Source of the DNA: Clostridia bacterium
GTDB lineage: Bacteria > Bacillota > Clostridia > Oscillospirales > Acutalibacteraceae
NCBI GenBank assembly: GCA_017399175.1
Contig: JAFQEE010000061.1
Coordinates: forward strand, 1 to 36,798
Direction: 5' to 3'
DNA: 36,798 nt
How positions within the stretch are numbered: the first letter of the stretch is position 1; each line of letters starts with the position of its first letter. The position numbers and the translations under genes were made by a program. The notes below the pieces were generated by a model. It was given only the letters and a program-made list of their open reading frames with translations. It was not told the origin of the DNA and did no database searches. This document shows positions 25,531 to 33,810 of the stretch, piece by piece.

Positions 25531-25580
25531 TTCGGAATTCGTAATGCGTAATTCGGAATTGTAAAAAACCTATATGGTCA

Positions 25581-25712
25581 TTTCGTAGTGGCAGGCTTCC
25601 ACGCCTGCATTGTCATTCTGAGCGAAGCGAAGAATCTCTTATTAGATAATAGATAACATTTAATAGATAAAAGATAATAATTAGCAGGTAGGGCGGGGTC
25701 TTGACCCCGCCG
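25581..25712. repeat. Cluster of small palindromic repeats
   Basis: It contains a REP-like hairpin GTGGCAGGCTTCCACGCCTGC (25588-25608), an R1 fragment beginning GTCATTCTGAGCGAAGCG (25612-25640), and a second hairpin GGGCGGGGTCTTGACCCCGCC (25691-25711). Between them lies AT-rich sequence with tandem TTAGATAATAGATAACA-type words. No coding signal is visible. Confidence 0.65.
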
Positions 25713-25756
25713 ATTTTCTATTCAAATCATAATTTATCGGGGAGATTGAATTCTTG

Positions 25757-25883
25757 TCTCCCCTGAAAGGGGAGATGTCACCGTAAGGTGACAGAGGGGT
25801 TTGTGAAGATTCTCAATTAGTTTGTTGGTCAAAGAACAGACCCCTCAGTCTCACTTTGTTCGACAGCTCCCCTTTCAGGGGAG
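25757..25883. repeat. Intact R4 palindromic repeat
   Basis: It starts TCTCCCCTGAAAGGGGAGAT, followed by GTCACCGTAAGGTGAC, and closes with CTCCCCTTTCAGGGGAG. Ends and inner blocks are both palindromic. The decayed relative is at 4364. Confidence 0.75.
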
Positions 25884-26049
25884 CCGAGAAAGTATCATAA
25901 CCACTATAACTCCCCTACAAACTCCAATTTATATGTATAAACAATCAAAACCACCCGTTGAACGGGTGGTATGCACAAGCCCTAGAAGGGCATAATACTG
26001 GCGTACCTCTCAAGAGGTATTGAATGATTCGCCAATCGCATTATTTTTA

Positions 26050-26079
26050 CGGGCCGCCGCTAAAGCGGCCTGTTTTTAT
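26050..26079 (+). terminator. Terminator at the left part of the IS200-type element
   Basis: GGCCGC, CGCTAAAGCG and GGCC pair, followed by TGTTTTT on the plus strand. It would stop outside transcription running antisense into the transposase gene, a feature known in IS200. Confidence 0.75.
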
Positions 26080-26546
26080 GCCTTGGTATTCTTACTACCC
26101 GTAAACGGGTCTATGTATTCTTTAAATGATATTTGGTCTGCTGCTATATCTTCTTGTAGTTGGTTTCTTATATATTCTTCTATTGCATGTTTGTTTCGCC
26201 CTACTGTATCTACATAGTAACCTCTACACCAAAAATGACGATTTCCATACTTATATTTCAAATTTGCATGTCGGTCGAAAATCATCAAACTGCTTTTTCC
26301 TTTGAGATATCCAACGAATTGAGCTACACTCAAACTTGGTGGTATTGACACTAGCATATGTATATGGTCTGGACACGCTTCTGCTTCTATTATTTCTACG
26401 CCTTTCTGTTCTCATAGTTTTCGCAATATCTGTCCTATATCTGTTTTTAACTTCCCATATATCTCCTGTCTTCTGTACTTCGGTGCAAATACTATATGAT
26501 ATTTGCAATTCCACTTCGAATGTGATAAACTTTTCATGTCATTCAT
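26076..26546 (-). pseudogene. tnpA: IS200-type transposase tnpA with an internal stop
   Basis: Reading from ATG at 26546 (AGGAGG at 26555-26560) gives MNDMKSLSHSKWNCKYHIVF and KYRRQEIYGKLKTDIGQI, then RKL followed by a TGA codon at 26414-26412. The frame resumes as EQKGVEIIEAEACPDHIHML, where HIH is the HUH-type metal motif, and continues to FIDPFTG-like EYIDPFTGSKNTKA. Homologues usually have a Cys at the stop position, so a TGC or TGT to TGA change explains it. Total length is 157 codons, normal for IS200. A product starting at the Met at 26357 would lack the HIH motif and the N-terminal half. Confidence 0.85.
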
Positions 26547-26549
26547 GAC

Positions 26550-26611
26550 AAAATCCTCCTTTGATTTAGTGCGGTTGGCGAACCTGCTCTATTATATCAT
26601 TGGAGGATTTT
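26550..26611 (-). promoter_or_regulatory. Inverted repeat masking the tnpA ribosome site
   Basis: On the minus strand AAAATCCTCC (26611-26602) can pair perfectly with GGAGGATTTT (26559-26550), which contains the tnpA Shine-Dalgarno. TATAAT at 26594-26589 could start a transcript between them, so only read-through transcripts from outside would carry both arms and hide the site. Confidence 0.6.
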
Positions 26612-26670
26612 CTTGTATCTAAAGATTTTCTATACCACCAGTATAACTGGTGGTTAATTGTGCTTAAGCT

Positions 26671-26703
26671 ACAAAATAAGGACCTACCCTTACGGATAGG
26701 TCC
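26671..26703 (-). terminator. nifJ terminator
   Basis: On the minus strand GGACCTATCC, loop GTAA, GGGTAGGTCC, then TTATTTT. It lies 28 bp after the nifJ stop. Confidence 0.85.
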
Positions 26704-26730
26704 CATTTTATTTCATATGAAAACTTTTAA

Positions 26731-29700
26731 TTAGTCTTCTTTTGGAGCATAGAGAGCCTGAAGACGAACAAGGTGTTCATATCTTTCTTTTGCTGTTTCT
26801 TCAGCCTGAGCGAAGAGAACTTCTGCTCTTTCTGGGAATGCACGAGAAAGTGATGAGTAACGAGCTTCGTTCATGATGAAGTCACGGTAGCTTGCCTTTG
26901 CTTCCTTGCTGTCAATTGTGAATGGGTTCTTGCCCTGTGCCTTGAGAGCTGGGTTGTAACGGAACATATTCCAGTAACCGCAGTCAACAGCCTTCTTCAT
27001 TTCAGCCTGACAGTTAACCATACCGCCCTTGATTGAGTGCATTTCACAAGGAGCGTAAGCGATGATGATTGAAGGACCGTTGTATGCTTCAGCTTCTGTA
27101 ATAGCCTTGATTGTCTGGTTGTTGTCAGCACCCATAGCAATCTGTGCTACGTAAACATAACCATAGCTCATTGCGATTTCAGCAAGGCTCTTCTTAGCGA
27201 TAGCCTTACCTGCAGCAGCGAACTGTGCAACCTGACCGATGTTAGAAGCCTTAGAAGCCTGACCACCTGTATTTGAGTAAACTTCAGTATCGAATACCAT
27301 GATGTTTACATCTTCACCAGCAGCGAGAACGTGGTCAACACCACCGAAACCGATGTCGTATGCCCAACCGTCACCACCGAAAATCCATACAGATTTCTTT
27401 GAAAGGTATTCTTTGTTTTCAAGGATGTCTTTCTTCATTTCGCAGTCGCAATCGAAACCTTCAAGAGCAGCAACAAGAGCTTCAGTAGCAGCTGTGTTCT
27501 TTGCACCGTCTTCAAGAGTTGCAAGGTATTCGTTAGCAGCTTCAACTACATTTTCAGGAGTGTTGCAGTTGTCAAGAATAGCCTTAACATCTTCGATAAG
27601 ACGATTTCTGATTGCTTTCTGACCAAGGTACATACCGTAACCGTGTTCAGCGTTATCTTCAAAGAGTGAGTTAGCCCATGCAGGACCGTGACCGTCTTTG
27701 TTTACTGTGTATGGAGATGTAGCAGCAGGACCACCCCAGATTGATGAACAACCTGTAGCATTTGAAATGTACATTCTGTCACCAAAGAGCTGTGTGATAA
27801 GTCTTGCATAAGCTGTTTCAGCACAACCTGCACATGAGCCTGAGAACTCAAGAAGTGGAGTCTTGTACTGGCTACCGATAACTGTGTTATCAGCAACATC
27901 TTCCTTAACTGTTACATTTTCAACCATGTACTGGAATGCTTCCTGTTTGTAGTCCTGGCTTTCACGAGAAACCATCTTGAGTGAGTTTGTAGGACAAACA
28001 CCGATACAAACGCCGCAACCCATACAGTCAAGTGGAGAAACTGCAAGTGAGTACTTGTAAACGCCCTTGCCTTTACCAGCCTTCTTGTCAACGATTGTTG
28101 CACATTCAGGAGCATTAGCAGCTTCTTCTTCTGTAAGAAGGTATGGACGGATTGTAGCATGAGGACATACATATGAACACTTGTTACACTGTGCACAAGT
28201 TGATGCTTCCCATTCAGGAACCATAACAGCAACGCCACGCTTTTCGTAAGCAGCAGCACCCTGTTCGAACTGACCGTCAACGTGGTCCATAAACTTAGAA
28301 ACAGGAATTGAGTCACCATCCATCTTGCCTACTGGAAGCATGATGTTGTCAACCATCTTAACGAGCTTTTCAGCACCCTTAGATGCTGTTGCAACTGAAT
28401 CGTCAGTAGCATTAGCCCAGTCAGCAGGAACCGGGATTTTAACGAATGCACCGAAACCTGCGTCGATAGCCTTATGGTTCATATCAACGATATCCTGACC
28501 CTTCTTGAGGAACTTCATAGCAGCCTGTTTCATGTAACCGATTGCTTCGTCCTTAGGAAGAACGTTTGCAAGAGCAAAGAATGAAGCCTGAAGGATTGTG
28601 TTTGTACGCTTGCCAAGACCGATTTCAGCAGCCAAGTCGATAGCGTTAACTGTGTAAAGCTGAACATTGTTTTCAGCAATATATTTCTTTGTTTCAGCGT
28701 TGAGTTTAGCATTAAGTTCGTCAGCGTTCCACTGGCAGTTGATAAGGAATACACCGCCTGGTTTAACGTCCTGAACCATCTTGAAGCCTTTTTCAACGTA
28801 TGATGGGTTGTGACAAGCAACAAAGTCAGCCTTGTTTATGTAGTATGGGCTCTTGATTGGGCTGTCGCCGAAACGAAGGTGAGAAATTGTAATACCACCT
28901 GTTTTCTTTGAGTCATACTGGAAGTAAGCCTGAACATACTTGTCTGTATGGTCACCGATAATCTTGATAGAGTCTTTGTTAGCACCAACAGTACCGTCAC
29001 CGCCAAGACCCCAGAATTTACATTCGATTGTGCCTTCAGCAGCTGTGTTTGGAGCAGCCTTTTCTTCAAGTGAAAGGTGAGTAACGTCGTCGTGAATACC
29101 AAGAGTAAACTGACGAGCAGGTGTTTCAGCATTAAGGTGTTCGTAAACTGCAAAGATGCTTGATGGAGGTGTGTCCTTTGAACCAAGACCGTAACGACCG
29201 CCACAAACCTTAGCTGTTCTGCCCATTTCGTTAAGAGCAGCGATTACATCAAGGAAAAGAGGTTCACCGATTGAACCAGGTTCCTTTGTTCTGTCAAGAA
29301 CAGCAATCTTCTTAGCTGTTTCAGGGATAGCTTCACAGAATGCTTTTGCTGAGAATGGTCTGTAAAGACGAACCTTAACAAGACCAACCTTTTCACCCTT
29401 AGCTGTAAGGTAATCAATAACTTCTTCAGCAACGTCACAGATTGAACCCATAGCAACGATAACGCGTTCTGCATCAGGTGCACCGTAGTAGTTGAAGAGT
29501 TTGTAGTTTGTACCAAGCTTCTCGTTAACCTTGTTCATATACTTCTCAACGATAGCAGGAGTTGCATCGTAATATGAGTTACAAGCTTCTCTGTGCTGGA
29601 AGAAGATGTCACCGTTTTCGTGTGAACCACGAGTAGCAGGACGTTCTGGGTTAAGAGCGTGCTTTCTGAATGCGTTAACTGCATCCATATTTGTCATTTC

Positions 29701-30297
29701 TTTAAGGTCTTCATAATCCCAGATATCAATTTTCTGAATTTCGTGAGATGTACGGAAACCGTCAAAGAAGTTGAGGAATGGAACACGGCTTTCGATTGTT
29801 GCAAGGTGAGCAACAGCGCCAAGGTCCATAACTTCCTGTGTATTTGTTTCAGCGAGCATTGCGAAACCTGTCTGACGACAAGCATAAACGTCTGAATGGT
29901 CACCGAAAATGTTAAGAGCGTGTGAAGCAACACAACGAGCTGATACGTGGAAAACTGAAGGAAGGAGTTCACCAGCAATCTTATACATATTAGGAATCAT
30001 AAGAAGAAGACCCTGTGATGCTGTATAAGTTGTTGTGAGAGCACCTGCTGCAAGAGAACCGTGAACAGTACCTGCTGCACCTGCTTCTGACTGCATTTCA
30101 GCAACTTTAACCTGTGTGCCGAAAATGTTCTTTCTACCCTGTGCAGACCACTGGTCAACGTAGTCAGCCATAGGTGAAGATGGAGTGATTGGGTAAATAC
30201 CAGCTACTTCTGTAAACGCATAAGATACGTGAGCAGCAGCAGTATTACCGTCCATAGTTTTCTTTTGACGAACTATGGGTGTCTTGTTTTCTGCCAT
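26731..30297 (-). CDS. nifJ: Pyruvate:ferredoxin (flavodoxin) oxidoreductase
   Basis: A 1188-residue single-chain PFOR that converts pyruvate, CoA and oxidised ferredoxin to acetyl-CoA, CO2 and reduced ferredoxin. Domain order: domain I (ITPSSPMADYVDQW), domain II transketolase C-like (about 260-400), the gamma domain with NPSYV (about 420-600), and a ferredoxin domain with CAQCNKCSYVCPHA (near 698) and CMGCGVCIGVCP (near 755). The thiamine diphosphate domain follows, with CAGCAETAYARL (near 819) and GDGWAYDIGFGG (near 970). The length is normal and all cluster cysteines are present. AAGGAGG lies 8 bp before the start. The gene is monocistronic with its own promoter and terminator. Confidence 0.97.
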   Translation of the reverse strand: MAENKTPIVRQKKTMDGNTAAAHVSYAFTEVAGIYPITPSSPMADYVDQWSAQGRKNIFGTQVKVAEMQSEAGAAGTVHGSLAAGALTTTYTASQGLLLMIPNMYKIAGELLPSVFHVSARCVASHALNIFGDHSDVYACRQTGFAMLAETNTQEVMDLGAVAHLATIESRVPFLNFFDGFRTSHEIQKIDIWDYEDLKEMTNMDAVNAFRKHALNPERPATRGSHENGDIFFQHREACNSYYDATPAIVEKYMNKVNEKLGTNYKLFNYYGAPDAERVIVAMGSICDVAEEVIDYLTAKGEKVGLVKVRLYRPFSAKAFCEAIPETAKKIAVLDRTKEPGSIGEPLFLDVIAALNEMGRTAKVCGGRYGLGSKDTPPSSIFAVYEHLNAETPARQFTLGIHDDVTHLSLEEKAAPNTAAEGTIECKFWGLGGDGTVGANKDSIKIIGDHTDKYVQAYFQYDSKKTGGITISHLRFGDSPIKSPYYINKADFVACHNPSYVEKGFKMVQDVKPGGVFLINCQWNADELNAKLNAETKKYIAENNVQLYTVNAIDLAAEIGLGKRTNTILQASFFALANVLPKDEAIGYMKQAAMKFLKKGQDIVDMNHKAIDAGFGAFVKIPVPADWANATDDSVATASKGAEKLVKMVDNIMLPVGKMDGDSIPVSKFMDHVDGQFEQGAAAYEKRGVAVMVPEWEASTCAQCNKCSYVCPHATIRPYLLTEEEAANAPECATIVDKKAGKGKGVYKYSLAVSPLDCMGCGVCIGVCPTNSLKMVSRESQDYKQEAFQYMVENVTVKEDVADNTVIGSQYKTPLLEFSGSCAGCAETAYARLITQLFGDRMYISNATGCSSIWGGPAATSPYTVNKDGHGPAWANSLFEDNAEHGYGMYLGQKAIRNRLIEDVKAILDNCNTPENVVEAANEYLATLEDGAKNTAATEALVAALEGFDCDCEMKKDILENKEYLSKKSVWIFGGDGWAYDIGFGGVDHVLAAGEDVNIMVFDTEVYSNTGGQASKASNIGQVAQFAAAGKAIAKKSLAEIAMSYGYVYVAQIAMGADNNQTIKAITEAEAYNGPSIIIAYAPCEMHSIKGGMVNCQAEMKKAVDCGYWNMFRYNPALKAQGKNPFTIDSKEAKASYRDFIMNEARYSSLSRAFPERAEVLFAQAEETAKERYEHLVRLQALYAPKED

Positions 30298-30381
30298 TTT
30301 GTATTTCCTCCTTAATGGAATTAATTATTAAATAAGTATAAAAGCATAATACATTGATATATGCCCATTCATACATTATAA

Positions 30382-30410
30382 ATAATAACACTTTTATATG
30401 AAAATGTAAA
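30382..30410 (-). promoter_or_regulatory. nifJ promoter
   Basis: On the minus strand TTTACA (30410-30405), 17 bp, TATTAT (30387-30382). It gives a leader of about 75 nt before the start codon. No Rex-type site is visible here. Confidence 0.65.
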
Positions 30411-30487
30411 TAGATTTAATTCTAAAAAATGACGAACTTTGATAAAATTTTAACCATTTTTTGTACAATTTGGAGTATGTGCCCCTT

Positions 30488-30663
30488 TATGCCAAAAGGC
30501 ATATTTCATAGCAACGCTATTTCATATCAAAATGATATTTCATAAATCCGCAAGGATTTATTTCATTAATGAAATATTGATAAGCAATATGGAATAATTT
30601 TCAATTATGAAATATTCTACTACCGCAGAATGTGAAATAAGAACCTGCCTATTGGCAGAACCT
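30488..30663. repeat. Array of unlike hairpins joined by ATTTCAT
   Basis: Short palindromes of differing sequence alternate with a constant heptamer. TATGCC-AAAA-GGCATA is followed by ATTTCAT (30503), TAGC-AAC-GCTA by ATTTCAT (30519), ATATC-AAAAT-GATAT by ATTTCAT (30537), and AAATCC-GCAA-GGATTT by ATTTCAT (30560). The heptamer then appears inverted as ATGAAAT at 30569 and 30607, with GTGAAAT at 30633 near ATTG-ATAAG-CAAT, TTCTACTACCGCAGAA and CTGCC-TATT-GGCAG. It lies between the divergent nifJ and CNNM promoters. It has no coding capacity. Confidence 0.85.
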
Positions 30664-30730
30664 TGTTCCGTAAAGACCTAAAGAAATTTGTTATATATTC
30701 ATTTCGCGAATGCGATAATTTCTCTCATAC

Positions 30731-30759
30731 TTGACGAAATACATATTTTGTTATAAAAT
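30731..30759 (+). promoter_or_regulatory. Promoter of the CNNM transporter gene
   Basis: TTGACG (30731-30736), 17 bp, TAAAAT (30754-30759), with an AAGGA ribosome site near 30800. Confidence 0.65.
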
Positions 30760-30816
30760 ACATACTGATATTTTATAAATATCAAAACTATATTTTTATA
30801 AGGATGGTTATGTCGA

Positions 30817-32199
30817 ATGGACACAGACCCTGGGAGTATTATTATTAAAATAGTAACTCTTTTTGCGTTGATTTTTGTCAATGCATTCTTTTCAATGTCA
30901 GAAATGGCAATCGTTACCCTCAATGACAACAAAATTGATAAAATGGCTGAGCAGGGTAACAAAAAAGCAAAACAGATTAAAAAGCTTACTGAAAACACAA
31001 GCTCGTTCTTGTCAACAATCCAGATTGGTGTTACTCTGGCAGGTTTCTTGACATCTGCTACTGCTGCACAGTCGTTTGCAGAAATGCTTTCAGATGCAAT
31101 CGCAAAAACACCTGTTGTTGATGTAATTCCTGTTGGTATTATCAGCGGTTTTTCAACTGTTGTAATCACATTGATTATGTCATATTTCTCACTTGTGTTG
31201 GGTGAACTTGTACCAAAGAAAATTGCGATGAGCAAGCCTGAAAAAATGGCATTTATGGCAGCACCGATTCTTGTTTTTGTTGCTAAAATCACAAGACCGA
31301 TTGTCAAATTCCTTGCACTTTCAACAAATGGTGTTTTAAGGCTTATGGGTATTGACCCTCACGCTGACGAAGAAGTTGTTACGGAAGAAGAAATCCGTAT
31401 GATGGTTGATGTCGGTGGTGAAAAAGGCGTTATCGAGGACACTCAGATTGAAATGATTAACAACATCTTTGAATTTGACGACATTGATGTTGCCGATATT
31501 ATGACTCACCGTACCGATATGGTATGTGTTGATGAAGAAGAACCGTTAAGTGAAGCAGTTGCACTTTCAATAGAAAACGGATTTTCACGAATTCCTGTTT
31601 TTAAGGAAGATCCTGATAATATTATCGGTATCGTATATATCAAGGATTTTCTTAAATATGTGGGCACAAATCTTCCAAAGTCAAAAACTGTCAAGGATAT
31701 GATGCGACCTGCGTACTATGTTCCCGAAACAAAACGCTGTGGTGAGCTTTTTACTGAAATGACGGAAAAACGAGTTCAGATGGCGGTTGTGGTTGACGAA
31801 TACGGCGGAACAGCAGGTATTGTAACTCTTGAGGACTTGCTTGAATCTATCGTTGGTAATATTCAGGACGAATATGACCAGGAGGACGAGGAAATCTCAA
31901 TTATCAATGACACAACCTTTGAGGTTGATGGCATTACCGATATTGAAGAAGTTGAAGAATGCACAGGAAAGACATTTCCTGAAGGTGATTATGACACAAT
32001 CGGCGGATATATTATCAGCGTTCTCGGTTTCTTGCCACAAGATGGTGAAATGAATCAGGTTCAGTTCGAAAATGTGAAATTCACAGTTCTCAATGTAGAA
32101 GAACGAAGAATAGGCAAAGTTAAAGTCGAAATTCTCCCTGAAGAAAAAAAGGAAGAGAAGGAAGAAGAACGTCGTTTCTTCAGCAGAAAAGAAGAATAA
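30817..32199 (+). CDS. CNNM/CorC family transporter (hemolysin C-like)
   Basis: A 460-residue membrane protein with an N-terminal CNNM (DUF21) domain of about four helices (residues 5-190; NAFFSMSEMAIV, QIGVTLAGFLTSA, LVLGELVPKKIAM). Two CBS domains follow (about 215-335; ADIMTHRTDMV, SRIPVFKED, VVVDEYGGTAGIVTLEDLLE). A CorC/HlyC C-terminal domain spans about 345-440, ending in a charged Glu/Lys tail. The family is linked to Mg2+ or Co2+ efflux and homeostasis. A second ATG at 30810 is out of frame and short, so 30817 is the start. Confidence 0.92.
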   Translation: MDTDPGSIIIKIVTLFALIFVNAFFSMSEMAIVTLNDNKIDKMAEQGNKKAKQIKKLTENTSSFLSTIQIGVTLAGFLTSATAAQSFAEMLSDAIAKTPVVDVIPVGIISGFSTVVITLIMSYFSLVLGELVPKKIAMSKPEKMAFMAAPILVFVAKITRPIVKFLALSTNGVLRLMGIDPHADEEVVTEEEIRMMVDVGGEKGVIEDTQIEMINNIFEFDDIDVADIMTHRTDMVCVDEEEPLSEAVALSIENGFSRIPVFKEDPDNIIGIVYIKDFLKYVGTNLPKSKTVKDMMRPAYYVPETKRCGELFTEMTEKRVQMAVVVDEYGGTAGIVTLEDLLESIVGNIQDEYDQEDEEISIINDTTFEVDGITDIEEVEECTGKTFPEGDYDTIGGYIISVLGFLPQDGEMNQVQFENVKFTVLNVEERRIGKVKVEILPEEKKEEKEEERRFFSRKEE

Positions 32200-32212
32200 A
32201 TCAAAAATTTAG

Positions 32213-32237
32213 GGGCGATTCACGAATCGCCCGTTTT
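32213..32237 (+). terminator. Terminator of the CNNM gene
   Basis: GGGCGATT, loop CACG, AATCGCCC, then GTTTTT, starting 13 bp after the stop. Confidence 0.85.
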
Positions 32238-32251
32238 TGTGAGCAAAAATA

Positions 32252-32336
32252 GTCATTCTGAGGAGTGAAACGACGAAGAATCTCTGTTAATCAATATGTC
32301 ACTTTAGTAGAGATTCTTCACTGCGTTCAGAATGAC
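32252..32336 (-). repeat. R1 palindromic repeat, copy f
   Basis: Same plan as copies b to d. Its last bases contain an ATG in frame with queH, which would put repeat-derived residues MTRLEHGCDI at the front of that protein; the queH start is set downstream for that reason. Confidence 0.88.
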
Positions 32337-32361
32337 ACGACTTGAACATGGATGTGATATT

Positions 32362-32970
32362 ATGCAAAAAATCAATTACCAAAAACAACTTGATAAAATA
32401 ATTGAAAATTTGGGAGATAAAGTGCCGTCACTTCTTCTCCACAGTTGTTGTGCCCCTTGCAGTAGCTATTGCATTGAATATCTTTCACAGCATTTCAATA
32501 TAACTGTGCTTTACTACAATCCAAACATTTATCCCGAAACCGAATACGAAAAACGAAAAGCAGAACAAAAGCGTTTAATCAGCGAAATGAAAACAAAATA
32601 TCCTGTTAAAATGCTTGATTGTGATTTTGAGAGTGAAAAGTTTTACGAAATTGCAAAGGGACTTGAAAATTGCCGTGAATGTGGTGAAAGATGTTTTAAG
32701 TGTTATCGCTTGCGTCTGGAAAAAACAGCACAGGAAGCAATGAGAAATAACTTTGATTATTTCACAACTACCCTTACCATAAGCCCACTTAAAAATGCAG
32801 AAAAAATCAATGAAATCGGTAATGATTTAGCCAAGGAATATAATATCCAATGGTTGCCGTCAGATTTCAAAAAACGCGAAGGATATAAACGCTCAATAGA
32901 ATTAAGTAAAGTTTATAGCCTTTATAGACAAAACTACTGTGGTTGTGTATACTCACAAACAGTAGGATAA
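32362..32970 (+). CDS. queH: Epoxyqueuosine reductase QueH
   Basis: A 202-residue iron-sulfur enzyme that reduces epoxyqueuosine to queuosine in tRNA, replacing QueG. Motifs: HSCCAPCSSYC (Cys 29, 30, 33, 37), YNPNIYP, CRECGERCFKCYRLRLE (Cys 104, 107, 111, 114), and NYCGC near the C-terminus. The start at 32362 has GGATGTG nearby; the ATG at 32332 lies inside repeat R1. It appears to be a single-gene unit without a clear promoter other than the repeat DNA before it. Confidence 0.92.
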   Translation: MQKINYQKQLDKIIENLGDKVPSLLLHSCCAPCSSYCIEYLSQHFNITVLYYNPNIYPETEYEKRKAEQKRLISEMKTKYPVKMLDCDFESEKFYEIAKGLENCRECGERCFKCYRLRLEKTAQEAMRNNFDYFTTTLTISPLKNAEKINEIGNDLAKEYNIQWLPSDFKKREGYKRSIELSKVYSLYRQNYCGCVYSQTVG

Positions 32971-33066
32971 ATTTGAGTTTGTCGATGTGAATGCAGAATG
33001 CAAAATGCTGAATTCAGAATTAAGGAACTGCGTTGCGATTATAAAATAAAACCAATGTGGTTGAAA

Positions 33067-33142
33067 TGTAGGGGCAGGTCTCTGTGCCTGCCCGTAGTCA
33101 ACGGAAAAACTTGCGGTCGGGCACGGAGACCCGACCCTACAA
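33067..33142. repeat. REP-pair element (GTAGGGGCAGG type)
   Basis: It opens with TGTAGGGGCAGGTCTCTGTG and a CCTGCCC closing arm, and ends with GGTCGGGCACGGAGACCCGACC then CTACAA. It contains two REP-like hairpins in inverted orientation, the same plan as the pair in rayT. The 105-codon open frame over 32998-33312 is repeat sequence, not a gene. Confidence 0.75.
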
Positions 33143-33160
33143 GGCGACCGATTTGGTGTG

Positions 33161-33241
33161 TTGTAGGGGACGACGACTCGGCGTCCCGCTGTTGGTTTAT
33201 CTGCACACTTATTTCGGGCTGCCGTGGTCGTCAGCCCCTAC
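33161..33241. repeat. REP-pair element (GTAGGGGACGAC type)
   Basis: It opens TTGTAGGGGACGACGACTCG and closes with GGGCTGCCGTGGTCGTCAGC then CCCTAC, forming terminal inverted repeats around a middle of about 30 bp. A near copy lies at 33727-33809. Confidence 0.8.
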
Positions 33242-33294
33242 GAAATTTTGCTTTCAATTATAATTTCATATTCACCCCGATAAATTATAATTTG

Positions 33295-33336
33295 CAAAAA
33301 AACGGAGATTGAAATTATCAATCTCCGTCATTTTTT
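33295..33336. terminator. Bidirectional terminator between queH and the Dabb gene
   Basis: ACGGAGATTGA (33302-33312) and TCAATCTCCGT (33318-33328) with loop AATTA; CATTTTTT follows on the plus strand and TTTTTTT on the minus strand. It serves two convergent genes. Confidence 0.92.
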
Positions 33337-33400
33337 ATTGTGAAACAACAAGGTTCCGGGGCACCCGTCCGCATTTTTAATGCGTTGACGGGTCGGGTTC

Positions 33401-33700
33401 TTATTCGTAAATATCAACTGCGCCTCTGCCTTCTGTTACCTTTGCAACATAAGAAGCAACCTTTTTATGTTCGGGATGAACCTTGTATTTTTCGAGTTCT
33501 TCCTCGTTTTCAGTTTCGACAACTAAAAGTGCATCATAATTTCTCTCACATTCCACCTGATTTTTAAGGAATGTGAGTTTTTTTATGTGTGGAATGAGTG
33601 GGGGAAGTGCTTCAAGACCATTTTTTACGATTTCGATGTTCTCGTCTTTTGTCTTTTCCTCTGCGTCCTTAAATTTCCACATTACAATATGTTTTAACAT
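33401..33700 (-). CDS. Dabb-domain (stress-responsive A/B barrel) protein
   Basis: A 99-residue cytosolic protein with a dimeric alpha/beta-barrel fold: MLKHIVMWKFKD at the N-terminus, ENIEIVKNGLEALP and KYKVHPEHKKVASYV near the end are typical. The family is widespread, and bacterial members mostly lack a known function. The gene stands alone between REP-like elements, with a weak GGTGG ribosome site. Confidence 0.85.
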   Translation of the reverse strand: MLKHIVMWKFKDAEEKTKDENIEIVKNGLEALPPLIPHIKKLTFLKNQVECERNYDALLVVETENEEELEKYKVHPEHKKVASYVAKVTEGRGAVDIYE

Positions 33701-33726
33701 AAATATACAACCACCATTACATAATT

Positions 33727-33809
33727 TTGTAGGGGACGACGACTCGGCGTCCCGTTTTCAGTTTGTCTGTATACTTGGTACGGGCTGCCGAGGTCGTCAG
33801 CCCCTACAA
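33727..33809. repeat. REP-pair element (GTAGGGGACGAC type), second copy
   Basis: TTGTAGGGGACGACGACTCG at one end and CTGCCGAGGTCGTCAGCCCC then TACAA at the other. It is nearly identical in the arms to 33161-33241 with a different middle. It abuts the tatD stop codon at 33811. Confidence 0.8.
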
Positions 33810-33810
33810 G

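Larger units (their letters stand above)
25945..26660 (-). mobile_element. IS200/IS605-family insertion sequence, transposase broken
   Basis: A single HUH transposase gene is bounded by subterminal hairpins, CCACCCGTTGAACGGGTGG (25951-25969) on the left and CCACCAGTATAACTGGTGG (26635-26653) on the right. Both are imperfect copies of one another, as in IS200 ends. Further hairpins, GCCCTAGAAGGGC and ACCTCTCAAGAGGT, lie at 25980-26019. Terminal inverted repeats and target duplications are not expected in this family. Exact ends are not determined. Confidence 0.82.

Noticed and set aside
26251-26514. An 87-codon minus-strand frame overlapping tnpA
   Set aside because: It is the shifted frame of the transposase; the true frame carries the family sequence and the stop codon.
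30488-30663. CRISPR array
   Set aside because: The constant unit is only 7 bp, the variable units are palindromes, and no cas gene is near.
32998-33312. A 104-codon open frame on the plus strand
   Set aside because: It is made of two REP-type elements and AT-rich filler. It has no ribosome site and no family resemblance.
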